Positions 1-7,242 of a stretch of 8,658 bases of DNA are shown here, one piece after another. Position numbers and translations under genes: made by a program. The notes beneath the pieces are model-generated. The model saw only the letters and a program-made list of their open reading frames with translations. It ran no database searches and was not told the origin of the DNA. Source of the stretch: an uncultured bacterium (lineage in GTDB: Bacteria > Bacillota > Clostridia > Lachnospirales > Lachnospiraceae); NCBI GenBank assembly GCA_937916345.1, contig CALFUE010000170.1, positions 1 through 8,658 on the forward strand, written 5' to 3'. Each line of letters begins with the position of its first letter. The stretch's first letter is position 1.

Positions 1-28
1 CCCCAATCCCCAATCCCCAATCCCCAAT
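1..28. repeat. Telomere-like tandem repeat, (CCCCAAT)4
   Basis: Four perfect copies of the 7-mer CCCCAAT fill positions 1-28 and stop abruptly at AT-rich sequence. The C-rich strand reads 5' to 3' inward from the end, which is the polarity expected for a natural left chromosome end. Tetrahymena telomeres are C4A2 repeats, so C4A2T would be a one-base-longer relative. The short distance to a gene that ends nearby fits a gene-dense ciliate macronuclear chromosome. The alternative is an ordinary microsatellite at which the assembly broke. I am confident about the repeat and less so about its telomeric nature. Confidence 0.75.
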
Positions 29-198
29 TACATATTAATATTTATTTCTTTTAAAAATGAATATATAAATAAAAATAATTTTTGTTTATATAATTTAAAT
101 AAAATCTTTATTACAATTACAGTGAATAAATAATATTATTCAATAAAGACTAAAAAAAATTTACAACTAAAAGCATATATCAATAAAATAACTTTAAA
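29..198. other. AT-rich subtelomeric / 3' flanking non-coding region
   Basis: This stretch is almost entirely A and T and lies between the CCCCAAT repeat and the TAA stop of the nucleotidyltransferase gene. It would hold that gene's 3' untranslated region. On the minus strand an AATAAA hexamer lies at 107-112, roughly 90 nt past the stop, but such hexamers arise easily in sequence this AT-rich, so it is weak evidence for a polyadenylation signal. I see no ORF or structured RNA here. Confidence 0.5.
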
Positions 199-1958
199 TT
201 ATATTAATTTATTTTCTTTCAATAATTTTTCAAGATTGTTCGAATAATCTGTTGATTTTTTCAAAAGATCATTATTAAAATTAATTATATTTTGTTTATT
301 TTCATATAGCTCTATCAACTTTTCAATCACTTTACTATTAATTAAAGGAACAAATTTAATTTTTTCTCTTTTATCATCTTTCCCTTCTATTTTATTATCC
401 TCAGCTAATTCATAATTTTCTTCCTCTTCTTCTTCAGCATATTCATCTTCTTCAAAATCATCTTCAAAGTTCTTTTCTATCTTTTCTTCTTCAAAATCAC
501 TACTTTTTTCAGAATCCTCAACGCATTTATCATTTTCTTCTTCATCGATAAAATTTAAATTAGGATTCATTTTTTCTGAAACGAATAAGTTATTAAATTT
601 GTGTATTTCATCTATTGTTATATTTAATCTTTTTTTATCCTTATCTTTTTTGAATTTTTTTATAAGTTGAGAATTAGATATTAATCTTGGGGAATTCATA
701 TAATTAATAAATAATTCTATATATGTTGTAGTTAATGTTGTTTTAAATAAATTTAATAAAGAATTCATATATAGAAAAGGATTTCCTTTTTTCCTAATTT
801 TTTGAATATATTTAAATTGTTTATTCATATAACTAATAATTTTTTTCATTTTAGATTTACTATGAAAACTAATACTTTTTCCAAGATTGTTATGTATATT
901 CATTGGATCTAAAATATTTATTAATTTTTCAAAATTTGTCCCATTTATTATATTTCCTTCTCTTTTAAGATATATATTTCCCATTCCCTTATTTATAGGT
1001 AGAATTAATTTTTTTATTTCGTTCAATTTTAACAAAGGCTCTTTAGTATATTCATCTTCATCCAGATTTTCATCTATTCTCTTCATAGTATATATATCTT
1101 TTCCGGAATTATTTTCATTTCCTTTTTTATATAACAAATACCAAAAAGGTTCATTTTTATTATTATTAATATTACTATTTTTATTTCCACTTTTACTACT
1201 ATTATTTCGATTTAGGTTATTGTAATTAACTAATTTTTTTTGGTAGTCAACTTTAGAGAAAATACCAAACAAAGAAATGACACTTTTTTGCCAATCGAAT
1301 TTATCCATTAATTCAAAAAATTTTTCAAAACCATCAAATTCGTTATAAATATTATCATAATGTACATTAAAAACATATATTACTAAAATTTCCAAAGCAT
1401 AACTTGCCATAAGGCCTATATTACTTCCCATTAAATTTCCTTCAAATGAACACCAAGCTTTAATCAGTATTAAAGTCCTTCTGAAAATTTGGATTTTATT
1501 TTCACTGAATGAATTGTCATTGAATAAATTTAATCTATTAAAAGCATTTTTGAATTGATTTTCTATGTAATCAATAAAAATTACTTTATATATTCCAGAA
1601 AAATTATTTACCGATATATCAATTGAAATATTACCTATTTTGCATTTTAATAATCTAATATCAGCATTTATTATTTTAATATCTGAAATAAACTCAAAGC
1701 CTATTTGTTTGTTATATCTCTCAAATTCTTCCTTTATTAAATTCATCATTTCATCTATTATTTCAATTGACATTTCTGTGATTATATTTTTGTCTTCTTT
1801 TGATTCTAATAATATAGTTAAATCAATGTCGGCATTTTTTAAATAAGTTTTTGTAGAATGGGATCCATAATGAAAGATATATGTTATGCAATCTTGGAAT
1901 TGTTTATTAAAAACATCAATTATTATACGCTTTACTAAATCGAAATTTCTTTCTCTGA
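199..1958 (-). CDS. Noncanonical poly(A) polymerase-like nucleotidyltransferase, eukaryotic, 5' end missing
   Basis: This is the eukaryotic part of a hybrid frame; numbering is from the frame's first Met at 2238. A Pol-beta-type nucleotidyltransferase core begins near residue 95. GS lies at 125-126, followed by the catalytic pair in DIDL (D137, D139) and a third Asp in SIDIS (D207). A PAP/OAS1-type substrate-binding domain follows; the segment around LILIKAW (256-262), the FDWQ stretch (about 314-317) and DPMNIHNNLG (444-453) match what I recall of plant homologues of this family. An Asn/Ser-rich low-complexity insert lies at about 338-362, and the C-terminus is strongly acidic (about 565-625). 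Family members add nucleotides to RNA 3' ends; the RNA target is unknown. The gene ends in TAA, and Gln is encoded by CAA without in-frame TAA or TAG, as in the standard code. The true N-terminus is lost at the junction. Confidence 0.8.
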
Positions 1959-1980
1959 GTTTTTCCAATTCATAATTTCT
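1945..1980. other. Junction between eukaryotic and bacterial sequence
   Basis: On the minus strand the protein changes here from a bacterial GT11-like sequence (ending about RNYELEKL) to a eukaryotic nucleotidyltransferase (starting about RERNFDLVKR). Base composition changes at the same place: extremely AT-rich on the left, ordinary bacterial on the right. The exact breakpoint is uncertain by roughly 15 nt either way, because the A-rich GAAAAACT stretch could belong to either side. The frame stays open across it, which has about a one-in-three chance of happening for a random join. Confidence 0.75.
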
Positions 1981-2220
1981 GGGATATTTCCCGTTCAAAT
2001 CCATCCCATTTTTTTGGTACCAATCCAGATTGTAAATAACCCTATGTCCTTGTTCTTCAAGATACTTTCCTTGAATGTACTGATTAATCTGTGAACAGAT
2101 GCCGCCATCTATACGTAAAACATAGATATTCCCACTGAGAATTCCCTTCCAAGGAGTCAAAAGCATCCGCAGAATAACATTTCTATATCGAACGAATCTA
2201 ACCTTCAGCCTCAACCCCAT
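1959..2220 (-). CDS. GT11-like alpha-1,2-fucosyltransferase, N-terminal fragment
   Basis: Only about the first 88 residues of this bacterial gene are present. The segment IYVLRIDGGICSQINQY corresponds to the GDP-fucose-binding start of GT11 fucosyltransferases (compare the classical GGLGNQMFQY). It continues with a GHRVIYNLDWY-type second strand and NGMDLNGKYPRNYELEKL, as in Firmicute relatives. These enzymes usually have around 300 residues, so most of the protein is missing beyond the junction. I chose the ATG at 2220 because GGGA lies 7 nt upstream; an in-frame ATG at 2238 overlaps the preceding gene and has a poor ribosome site. The start lies 1 nt past the stop of the GT2 gene, so the two were probably translationally coupled in a surface-glycan cluster. 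The fucose assignment is family-level inference. Confidence 0.7.
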
Positions 2221-2221
2221 T

Positions 2222-3289
2222 TTATCGTCCCAATCCATTTCTGGCAGATTTCCCTTTTTGCAAAATGATCATCAGTACATTTCTCAGTATATAACCACAG
2301 ATTTCCGGAGAAATCATCTTTTTTATGTATTCTGCCCTGTACAACTCCATGTCTCCCCGGCCTTTTCTCCTGGCATATGCCGCCCACAGCCACTGAAACG
2401 CAAGCTCCTTTTTAAGCAAACCCTCGTTATATATCTCCCTTTCCACATTTCCGTACAACAAATTCTGCATAGCCTGATATAGTATGTCCGCATCGATTGG
2501 CTGTGAGAGATCAAACAAATGCACCAGTTCCTCTATCTCTCGTTCTTCAAACTCTCCGAATCGCAGAATCATTTTTTTTTTGATCCTACTGTCCCAAATT
2601 GCCTTTTCAGGGGCATGCACATCGGTCATCTGACCCTCATGTGTGCGATATTGAAGCAGGGGTTCCTCCAAAGTGGTAATTACGCCCCCATTGCAGACTA
2701 CCTCACTCCATAATTCGTAATCCTCCGCAGCCACATTAGCCTCATTGTAATGTAATCCTTTTTCTTTGAAAAAACCCGCTCTGAGAAATGCTGTCGGATG
2801 AGGAACAACCGCGTTCCGAAACATCAGCCGAATCCCCTGGACATCATCGGACAGGCAGTAAGGACTCACCCAACATTTTCCCGTCTCCATCATCCGGATC
2901 GAAGTTCCAAGTACACTCACCTCGGGATGCCGTTCCATATAGTCAAATTGTTTCACAAAGCGTTCCGGATCCGAGATATCGTCTGCATCCATCCGCGCCA
3001 AATACTTACCATGTGCCCTTTCTATCAACTCGTTTAAAGTTGCAGGAAGTCCCCTGTTCGCTCTGCTGCTCCAGATAATTCTTTTATCTCTCCGCGCATA
3101 ACTCTCAATCACATCACGGGAGGCATCACAAGAGCCATCATCAATAATCAAAAACTCAAATTCACGAAACGATTGATGGAGAACACTTTCCATCGCATCA
3201 GCAAGATACGGTTCCGCGTTGTACACTGGCATAATAACGGAGATTGGAACCTCAAATCCATTTTTATAAACTCTGTTCAACGGTTTCAT
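2222..3289 (-). CDS. Family 2 glycosyltransferase
   Basis: This 355-residue cytoplasmic glycosyltransferase has the GT-A fold of family GT2. It opens with ISVIMPVYNAEPYLADAMES (16-35). Nucleotide-sugar and metal-binding motifs follow: IIDDGS (48-53) and the DxD-like MDADD (100-104). The acidic catalytic region is AAEDYELW (187-194), followed by QYRTHEGQ (213-220), which corresponds to the usual acceptor/nucleotide-binding stretch. The C-terminal ~130 residues are helical and rich in charged residues. Such enzymes transfer a sugar to a growing lipid-linked or surface polysaccharide; donor and acceptor cannot be read from sequence. The start is supported by AAAGGA just upstream. The gene is followed after 1 nt by a GT11-like gene, which supports a glycan-biosynthesis locus. 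Length is normal and no lesion is visible. Confidence 0.9.
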   Translation of the reverse strand: MKPLNRVYKNGFEVPISVIMPVYNAEPYLADAMESVLHQSFREFEFLIIDDGSCDASRDVIESYARRDKRIIWSSRANRGLPATLNELIERAHGKYLARMDADDISDPERFVKQFDYMERHPEVSVLGTSIRMMETGKCWVSPYCLSDDVQGIRLMFRNAVVPHPTAFLRAGFFKEKGLHYNEANVAAEDYELWSEVVCNGGVITTLEEPLLQYRTHEGQMTDVHAPEKAIWDSRIKKKMILRFGEFEEREIEELVHLFDLSQPIDADILYQAMQNLLYGNVEREIYNEGLLKKELAFQWLWAAYARRKGRGDMELYRAEYIKKMISPEICGYILRNVLMIILQKGKSARNGLGR

Positions 3290-3452
3290 GAATCCTTTCT
3301 AATATGGCAACCACGGCATCCTCCCGCATATCTACCGTAATACTCCTGTTACTTGAAAACTATTGTACTCATTTTGTACCCACGAGCAGCATGCTTAATC
3401 TCCTGTTTCATACCTCTAATAATCTATATGGGTTCCCAGAAAGTTCCTCCCT
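3290..3452. other. Non-coding gap between GT2 gene and insertion sequence
   Basis: The gap holds the ribosome-binding site of the GT2 gene (AAAGGA, about 3293-3298) and no convincing gene. Minus-strand micro-ORFs of about 20 codons exist but lack family resemblance. The part nearest the IS (3424-3452) may be the displaced 3' end of the EFR1 gene. Joining it to the pre-insertion EFR1 sequence through a single TA copy gives nine further codons and a TAG at 3424-3426. Confidence 0.45.
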
Positions 3453-3454
3453 TA

Positions 3455-3480
3455 GGAACTGTGCATAAATAACATTTACA
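3455..3480 (+). repeat. Left terminal inverted repeat of the IS
   Basis: The sequence begins GGAACTGTGCATAAAT and ends TTTACA. It pairs with 4740-4765 in inverted orientation; the three mismatches fall in positions 17-20. The transposase stop codon (TGA, 3483-3485) lies just inside it. Confidence 0.85.
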
Positions 3481-3482
3481 AT

Positions 3483-4697
3483 TCATCGGTGGCAAATGGT
3501 ATAATTCCAATCAGGATGAAATTCGTCGCCGTATAGATTTATATTCCGGTATTCCTCATCATCAATTTTAATTCCGGTTTCATATATCGTCATGTCTGCT
3601 TTGCATGTCACTTTAAGCCCAGTCTCTGTAGTCGTAGCCGCAATGAGATTTACTATTATTTCCAATGTCTCAAGCGGTCGTCCTCTCCAATTTTTTGTTA
3701 TCTGGCTGAAAAGGCGATGTTCAATCTTATTCCATTTAGATGTCCCTGGTGGAAAGTGACAAACGCTTATATCCATGCCTAATTCATCTGCAAGTGTCTG
3801 CAGTTCGCTCTTCCACAGATGCACTCTATATCCATTGCTACCTCCTCCATCAGCTGTAATCAGTATTTTATCAACGGAAGGATATCGATCTTTTCCCATT
3901 TCATTCCACCAGTTTCTGATAGAGTTTACAGCGAACTGGGCTGTGTCAGAACTTATTCCAACATTGACAAATCCCTCATTTAATCCAATATCATACACTC
4001 CATATGGTGCTGCTTTTCCTTTCTCCTTTAATGGGAAATCATGATCTAACACTTCTACCGGTTCGCCCTTCTTTGCATATTCCGCACCATTGTTCTTAAA
4101 GCTCCCAATATTTTCCTTCTTCTTACAATCAACGGATATAACCGGCCAACCTGCTGCAATATATTCCGCCGCCTTGTTGTTAATATGTTCAAATTGTTCA
4201 TTCCTGTCTGGGTGCTGTTCGCCGACTTGATTCATTTTTTGATTAACTTGAAGGCTATATCCCATTTCCTTAAGCAGATATCCTATTTTCCTGTATTTTA
4301 CATTGAACCCTTTATTTTGCATTTCTGTTTCCAGATTGCGCAGGCTTTTGGTTGTCCATCGCAACAGGCTCATCGGATCACCAAATGTAGATCCATCCAT
4401 CAACTCTTCAAGAGCATCTTTGATCCCCGGCTGTGTGATTTCTATTGATTTCCTTCCCGCACCCTCCTTACGAATTCTACCGTCCTTTCTGGATAATTCT
4501 TCTACATTAACACCTGACTCTAACTCTTTAAGTCCAGCTGTGATTGTAACCCTGGATATTCCAGATATACGACTCAACTCGGATATGCCACCGCGACCAA
4601 GATATTTCGCTTCTGAGGCCAGATAGATGCGTTTATGAACCTCATCCAAAGTTGGTAAAATTGAAACAATTTTCGCTGCGTATTTTTCGTCTACCAT
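3483..4697 (-). CDS. ISAzo13-family DDE transposase
   Basis: This transposase catalyses cut-and-paste movement of the surrounding IS. I start it at the ATG at 4697 (404 residues) because GGGGGTGAT lies directly upstream; an in-frame ATG at 4730 would lie upstream of the likely transcription start. An N-terminal helix-turn-helix-like segment (ISELSRISGISRVTITAGL) would bind the inverted repeats. The RNase-H-like core carries a plausible DDE triad: Asp in VISVDCKKK, Asp in ITADGGGSNG and Glu in WNKIEHRLF, near residues 190, 283 and 326 from the 4697 start. The motif CHFPPGTSKWNKIEHRLF is characteristic of the ISAzo13 family (Rhodopirellula-type transposase). The length is normal for the family and I see no frameshift or stop. 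Confidence 0.9.
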   Translation of the reverse strand: MVDEKYAAKIVSILPTLDEVHKRIYLASEAKYLGRGGISELSRISGISRVTITAGLKELESGVNVEELSRKDGRIRKEGAGRKSIEITQPGIKDALEELMDGSTFGDPMSLLRWTTKSLRNLETEMQNKGFNVKYRKIGYLLKEMGYSLQVNQKMNQVGEQHPDRNEQFEHINNKAAEYIAAGWPVISVDCKKKENIGSFKNNGAEYAKKGEPVEVLDHDFPLKEKGKAAPYGVYDIGLNEGFVNVGISSDTAQFAVNSIRNWWNEMGKDRYPSVDKILITADGGGSNGYRVHLWKSELQTLADELGMDISVCHFPPGTSKWNKIEHRLFSQITKNWRGRPLETLEIIVNLIAATTTETGLKVTCKADMTIYETGIKIDDEEYRNINLYGDEFHPDWNYTICHR

Positions 4698-4716
4698 GTT
4701 ATCACCCCCTGGGGAT

Positions 4717-4745
4717 ATGATAACATACAATGATAATAATGTAAA
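4717..4745 (-). promoter_or_regulatory. Promoter of the IS transposase, -35 box inside the TIR
   Basis: On the minus strand TTTACA (4740-4745) is separated by 17 nt from TATCAT (4717-4722). TG lies two bases before the -10 box, forming an extended -10. Each box differs from the sigma-70/sigma-A consensus at one position. The -35 box is the innermost part of the right inverted repeat. The predicted start near 4710 leaves a short leader containing the ribosome site GGGGGTGAT just before the ATG at 4697. Confidence 0.65.
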
Positions 4746-4765
4746 GTTAATTTATGCACAGTTCC
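4740..4765 (-). repeat. Right terminal inverted repeat of the IS
   Basis: Read on the minus strand it begins GGAACTGTGCATAAAT, identical to the left end for 16 bases. It also supplies the final four codons (Arg-Asn-Cys-Ala) and the TAA stop of the EFR1 gene, and the -35 box of the transposase promoter. Confidence 0.85.
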
Positions 4766-5468
4766 TAATTGCTTTTTGAGGACATTGGCTTATACACCGA
4801 TAACACATAGTACATTTATTACTTGCAACGGCTTTTCCATTGCACATAGATATATTTTTCATAGGACATATCTTGCTACATAAGCCACAACCGATACAGC
4901 CATCACTTATTTTCAATTTATCCGAATAACTACTTGTTTTTCTATAAAACCATAATCTCTGTCCAAATAGACCAAGCATATGAGAAAAGAAATTTATTCC
5001 TTCTCTGGGATATTTCCCATTCTTAATTTCATATGCTATCTTTTCTATTTTCTCATCTGCACTAATAATAATTTTTTTGTTTTCTTCCAACGACTTTTTT
5101 AACAGTTTACTATCACAGACTGAATCGGGCATATGGATATGTAAACCGCCCAATATGACGGCTCCTTTTTTCTTTAGCAATCGTGCCGCACAACCTGCCC
5201 CGTCACCACTGAAAGCCCCCATTGTGGTAACACATAAAACCTTTTTATCTTTCCATATGTCGTTAGATTTTATGAAGTCTCTAACCATAATCGGCGCATT
5301 TGAGAATTGTGTTGGATAACCAAGTATAATCGTTTCACAATTCTTTATGCTGTCAATTATGTTTTCATTTTCTAACGGTAGGACAACTGCTTTTTCGTCT
5401 ATAAGATATGTTAATTTCTCAATACAATGCTTTGTATTTCCTGTCCCGCTTAAATATACTCCAAGCAT
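4752..5468 (-). CDS. EFR1-type flavodoxin/ferredoxin fusion protein, 3' end replaced by IS
   Basis: This 238-residue cytoplasmic electron-transfer protein combines two domains. The N-terminal flavodoxin-like domain has an FMN phosphate loop, SGTGNT (7-12), and the family-typical ILGYPTQFSNAP (48-59). The C-terminal domain binds two 4Fe-4S clusters through CIGCGLCSKICP (Cys 191, 194, 197, 201) and CTMCYRCISQCP (Cys 219, 222, 225, 229). It probably shuttles electrons between flavin and ferredoxin partners in an anaerobe; its partner is unknown. The ATG at 5468 is supported by GAGGAAG upstream. The last four residues, RNCA, and the TAA stop come from the IS end. Removing the IS with one TA copy predicts an original tail of KGGTFWEPI and a TAG, giving 243 residues. 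All cluster ligands survive, so the altered protein may still work. Confidence 0.87.
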   Translation of the reverse strand: MLGVYLSGTGNTKHCIEKLTYLIDEKAVVLPLENENIIDSIKNCETIILGYPTQFSNAPIMVRDFIKSNDIWKDKKVLCVTTMGAFSGDGAGCAARLLKKKGAVILGGLHIHMPDSVCDSKLLKKSLEENKKIIISADEKIEKIAYEIKNGKYPREGINFFSHMLGLFGQRLWFYRKTSSYSDKLKISDGCIGCGLCSKICPMKNISMCNGKAVASNKCTMCYRCISQCPQKAIRNCA

Positions 5469-5507
5469 ATCTCTTCCTCAAACTCCGGTCTGTCACACTC
5501 GAAGAGC

Positions 5508-7184
5508 CTATTCCATGGTCAGCAGCTTCACCTTCGCCTGTTTCTGAAAAAATGCTACTCCATAGCAGATTATCTGTTCATAACCATTGAGACCTTCAGC
5601 ATACATTTCATCTACAATCTGCTTTAAGGCTTTGTCACAATCTTTATTAAGATCGGCTTTCTTCTTAGACTTTTTAGATTCCACAATAATGGCTCTTCGA
5701 TTTTTTCTGTCTTTCAGCAATATGTCAGGTCTTCCAAGACCTTTCTCTTTATTGGATTCTACTTCATATCCTCGTCCAACAAATACACCTGCAAGAAAAG
5801 CATGATAATAGTCCTCGTGATAATCATTGTAGCTGATCGTATTCCATAGCAAGCCAGACAGTATCTCGCCGGACCTAATTTCATCCTTATCCCACATAGA
5901 TTCAATCAGTTCTTTGATTGTATCAGAACTTACGGTATCCGTAAAAAATCTTACAACAGAATCCTGAAAGATCGAGGCAATCTCTTTATTGGGTATCTTC
6001 AGAGAAACCGTATCTCCATCTTCATTAGGATCACCCTTTGTAATATAACCAGTCATCAAAAGTACACTCCAGAGATTATCCTCATTGGAATGAAGGGTGT
6101 CATAAGTCAATTCATCAGATATCGTCTGTACAATAGTTTCATCATTTAGCAGTTTTTCAAATTTACCAGCAACCTCAAAATCAGTGCGCTTTACAAATGT
6201 CAACAGAATGCCGTTATGGCTGGTATTCTTCCAGTAATTCTTAGGTTTGGCATCTTTTCTCTTTTTCAATGCCGATAGATAGTTTATAACATCCCAAGGA
6301 CAATACACATAGCTATTTCCAAAGATATAGCCGTCATACCATTCCTTGATAATATCCGCCTTGTCTGTCCGATCTGCCGCCTCAAGGATTGCATCCACTT
6401 CATCACCGGAAAAGCCGAAGTAATCCGAAAAATCCTCGTCCAACACAGAGTATGAGGCAAAATTATTGGTGCCTGTAAAGATACTTTCCTTTGCGATGCG
6501 AAGGCATCCCGTGATTACGGCAAATTGAAGAAACTCATTATCTTTAAGGGCAGTACTCATAATCCCCTTGATAACATCAAGCATCTTGGAATAGTACCCA
6601 TTCTTTGATGTATCCTTTTCACTCGCCTTTGCAAGAGGAACATCGTACTCGTCAATCAAAAGAATGACTTTTTTGCCATAAACAGCGTTCATCATGCGCA
6701 TAATGGTTTTTATTGAACTTTTAACTTCCTCCTCTCCTGCACTTCTGGACTTAAGTTTTTCAAAAATCCATTTGTCATCCTTATCAGCTGCTCTTCCATC
6801 GAATATAGATGTCAGGTTTTTACATACATCTGCCAACTTCATCATCAACATTTTATATGCACTATCAAAAGTTTCAGCCTCAACATCCTTAAACGAAACA
6901 AACAGCACCGGACACTGATTCATCCACTCCTTACAGAAATCCTCATGCTCCGTTATGGCAAGCCTTTCAAATAAGCTCTGGCTATTCTTCCGTATGCTGA
7001 AGAAATTTTCAATCATACTCATCATGAGTGTTTTGCCAAACCTGCGTGGTCTGGTAAAGAGTGTAACCTCATTATCAGTATCGTTAACAAGTTCATAAAT
7101 CAGTTCCGTCTTATCGACATAGTAATTACCTGATTCTCTGAGTGCCGCAAAATCTGATTTTCCAACACCTACCTTAAAATCCAT
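5508..7184 (-). CDS. AAA-ATPase-like protein with C-terminal PD-(D/E)XK nuclease-like domain
   Basis: This 558-residue protein belongs to the widespread AAA-ATPase_like / DUF1703-type family common in gut Firmicutes and Bacteroidetes, whose function is not established. Residues 5-25 hold the typical GKSDFAALRESGNYYVDKT start. Walker A is RPRRFGKT (45-52) and Walker B is LLIDEYD (175-181); ITGCLRIAKESIF (224-236) corresponds to the usual sensor region. The C-terminal domain has the PD-(D/E)XK pattern: D487 in GRPD, then E502 and K504 in VESKK. I chose the ATG at 7184 because AAAGGAGG lies just upstream; an in-frame extension to 7271 has no such site and lacks family resemblance. The gene ends in TAG, 39 nt before the EFR1 start. 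Nuclease activity is a possibility from the motif, not something shown. No lesion is visible. Confidence 0.88.
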   Translation of the reverse strand: MDFKVGVGKSDFAALRESGNYYVDKTELIYELVNDTDNEVTLFTRPRRFGKTLMMSMIENFFSIRKNSQSLFERLAITEHEDFCKEWMNQCPVLFVSFKDVEAETFDSAYKMLMMKLADVCKNLTSIFDGRAADKDDKWIFEKLKSRSAGEEEVKSSIKTIMRMMNAVYGKKVILLIDEYDVPLAKASEKDTSKNGYYSKMLDVIKGIMSTALKDNEFLQFAVITGCLRIAKESIFTGTNNFASYSVLDEDFSDYFGFSGDEVDAILEAADRTDKADIIKEWYDGYIFGNSYVYCPWDVINYLSALKKRKDAKPKNYWKNTSHNGILLTFVKRTDFEVAGKFEKLLNDETIVQTISDELTYDTLHSNEDNLWSVLLMTGYITKGDPNEDGDTVSLKIPNKEIASIFQDSVVRFFTDTVSSDTIKELIESMWDKDEIRSGEILSGLLWNTISYNDYHEDYYHAFLAGVFVGRGYEVESNKEKGLGRPDILLKDRKNRRAIIVESKKSKKKADLNKDCDKALKQIVDEMYAEGLNGYEQIICYGVAFFQKQAKVKLLTME

Positions 7185-7242
7185 TTGCAAGCCTCCTTTC
7201 CGCAGAATAAATGTATCAACGCCTATAAAAACTGTAAGGCAT

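Larger units (their letters stand above)
3455..4765 (-). mobile_element. ISAzo13-type insertion sequence, apparently complete (1311 bp)
   Basis: The element is bounded by 26-bp terminal inverted repeats that share their first 16 bases exactly (GGAACTGTGCATAAAT) and match at 23 of 26 positions overall. Both ends are flanked by TA (3453-3454 and 4766-4767), consistent with a TA target duplication as in the related Tc1/mariner/IS630 group. It encodes one intact transposase that fills nearly the whole element. The boundary could be drawn slightly further out, because TTA precedes the repeat on both sides. It interrupts the last codons of the EFR1 gene. An intact transposase and near-identical ends suggest recent or still possible mobility. 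Confidence 0.85.

Noticed and set aside
887..1225. Plus-strand frame rich in Phe and Leu inside the eukaryotic gene
   Set aside because: It is the antisense reading of Lys/Glu/Asn-rich codons in AT-rich DNA and not a membrane protein.
199..2238. A single 679-residue protein fusing fucosyltransferase and nucleotidyltransferase
   Set aside because: Both domains are incomplete at the join and composition shifts there, so I annotate two partial genes and not one novel fusion.
2788..3078. Plus-strand open frames opposite the GT2 gene
   Set aside because: They are antisense shadows of a gene with clear GT2 motifs and lack recognisable domains.
3290..3420. Two minus-strand micro-ORFs of about 20 codons
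   Set aside because: They are very short, show no family resemblance, and one overlaps the GT2 start; probably chance.
4698..4730. Upstream ATG of the transposase at 4730
   Set aside because: It lies upstream of the predicted transcription start, and GGGGGTGAT sits just before the ATG at 4697.
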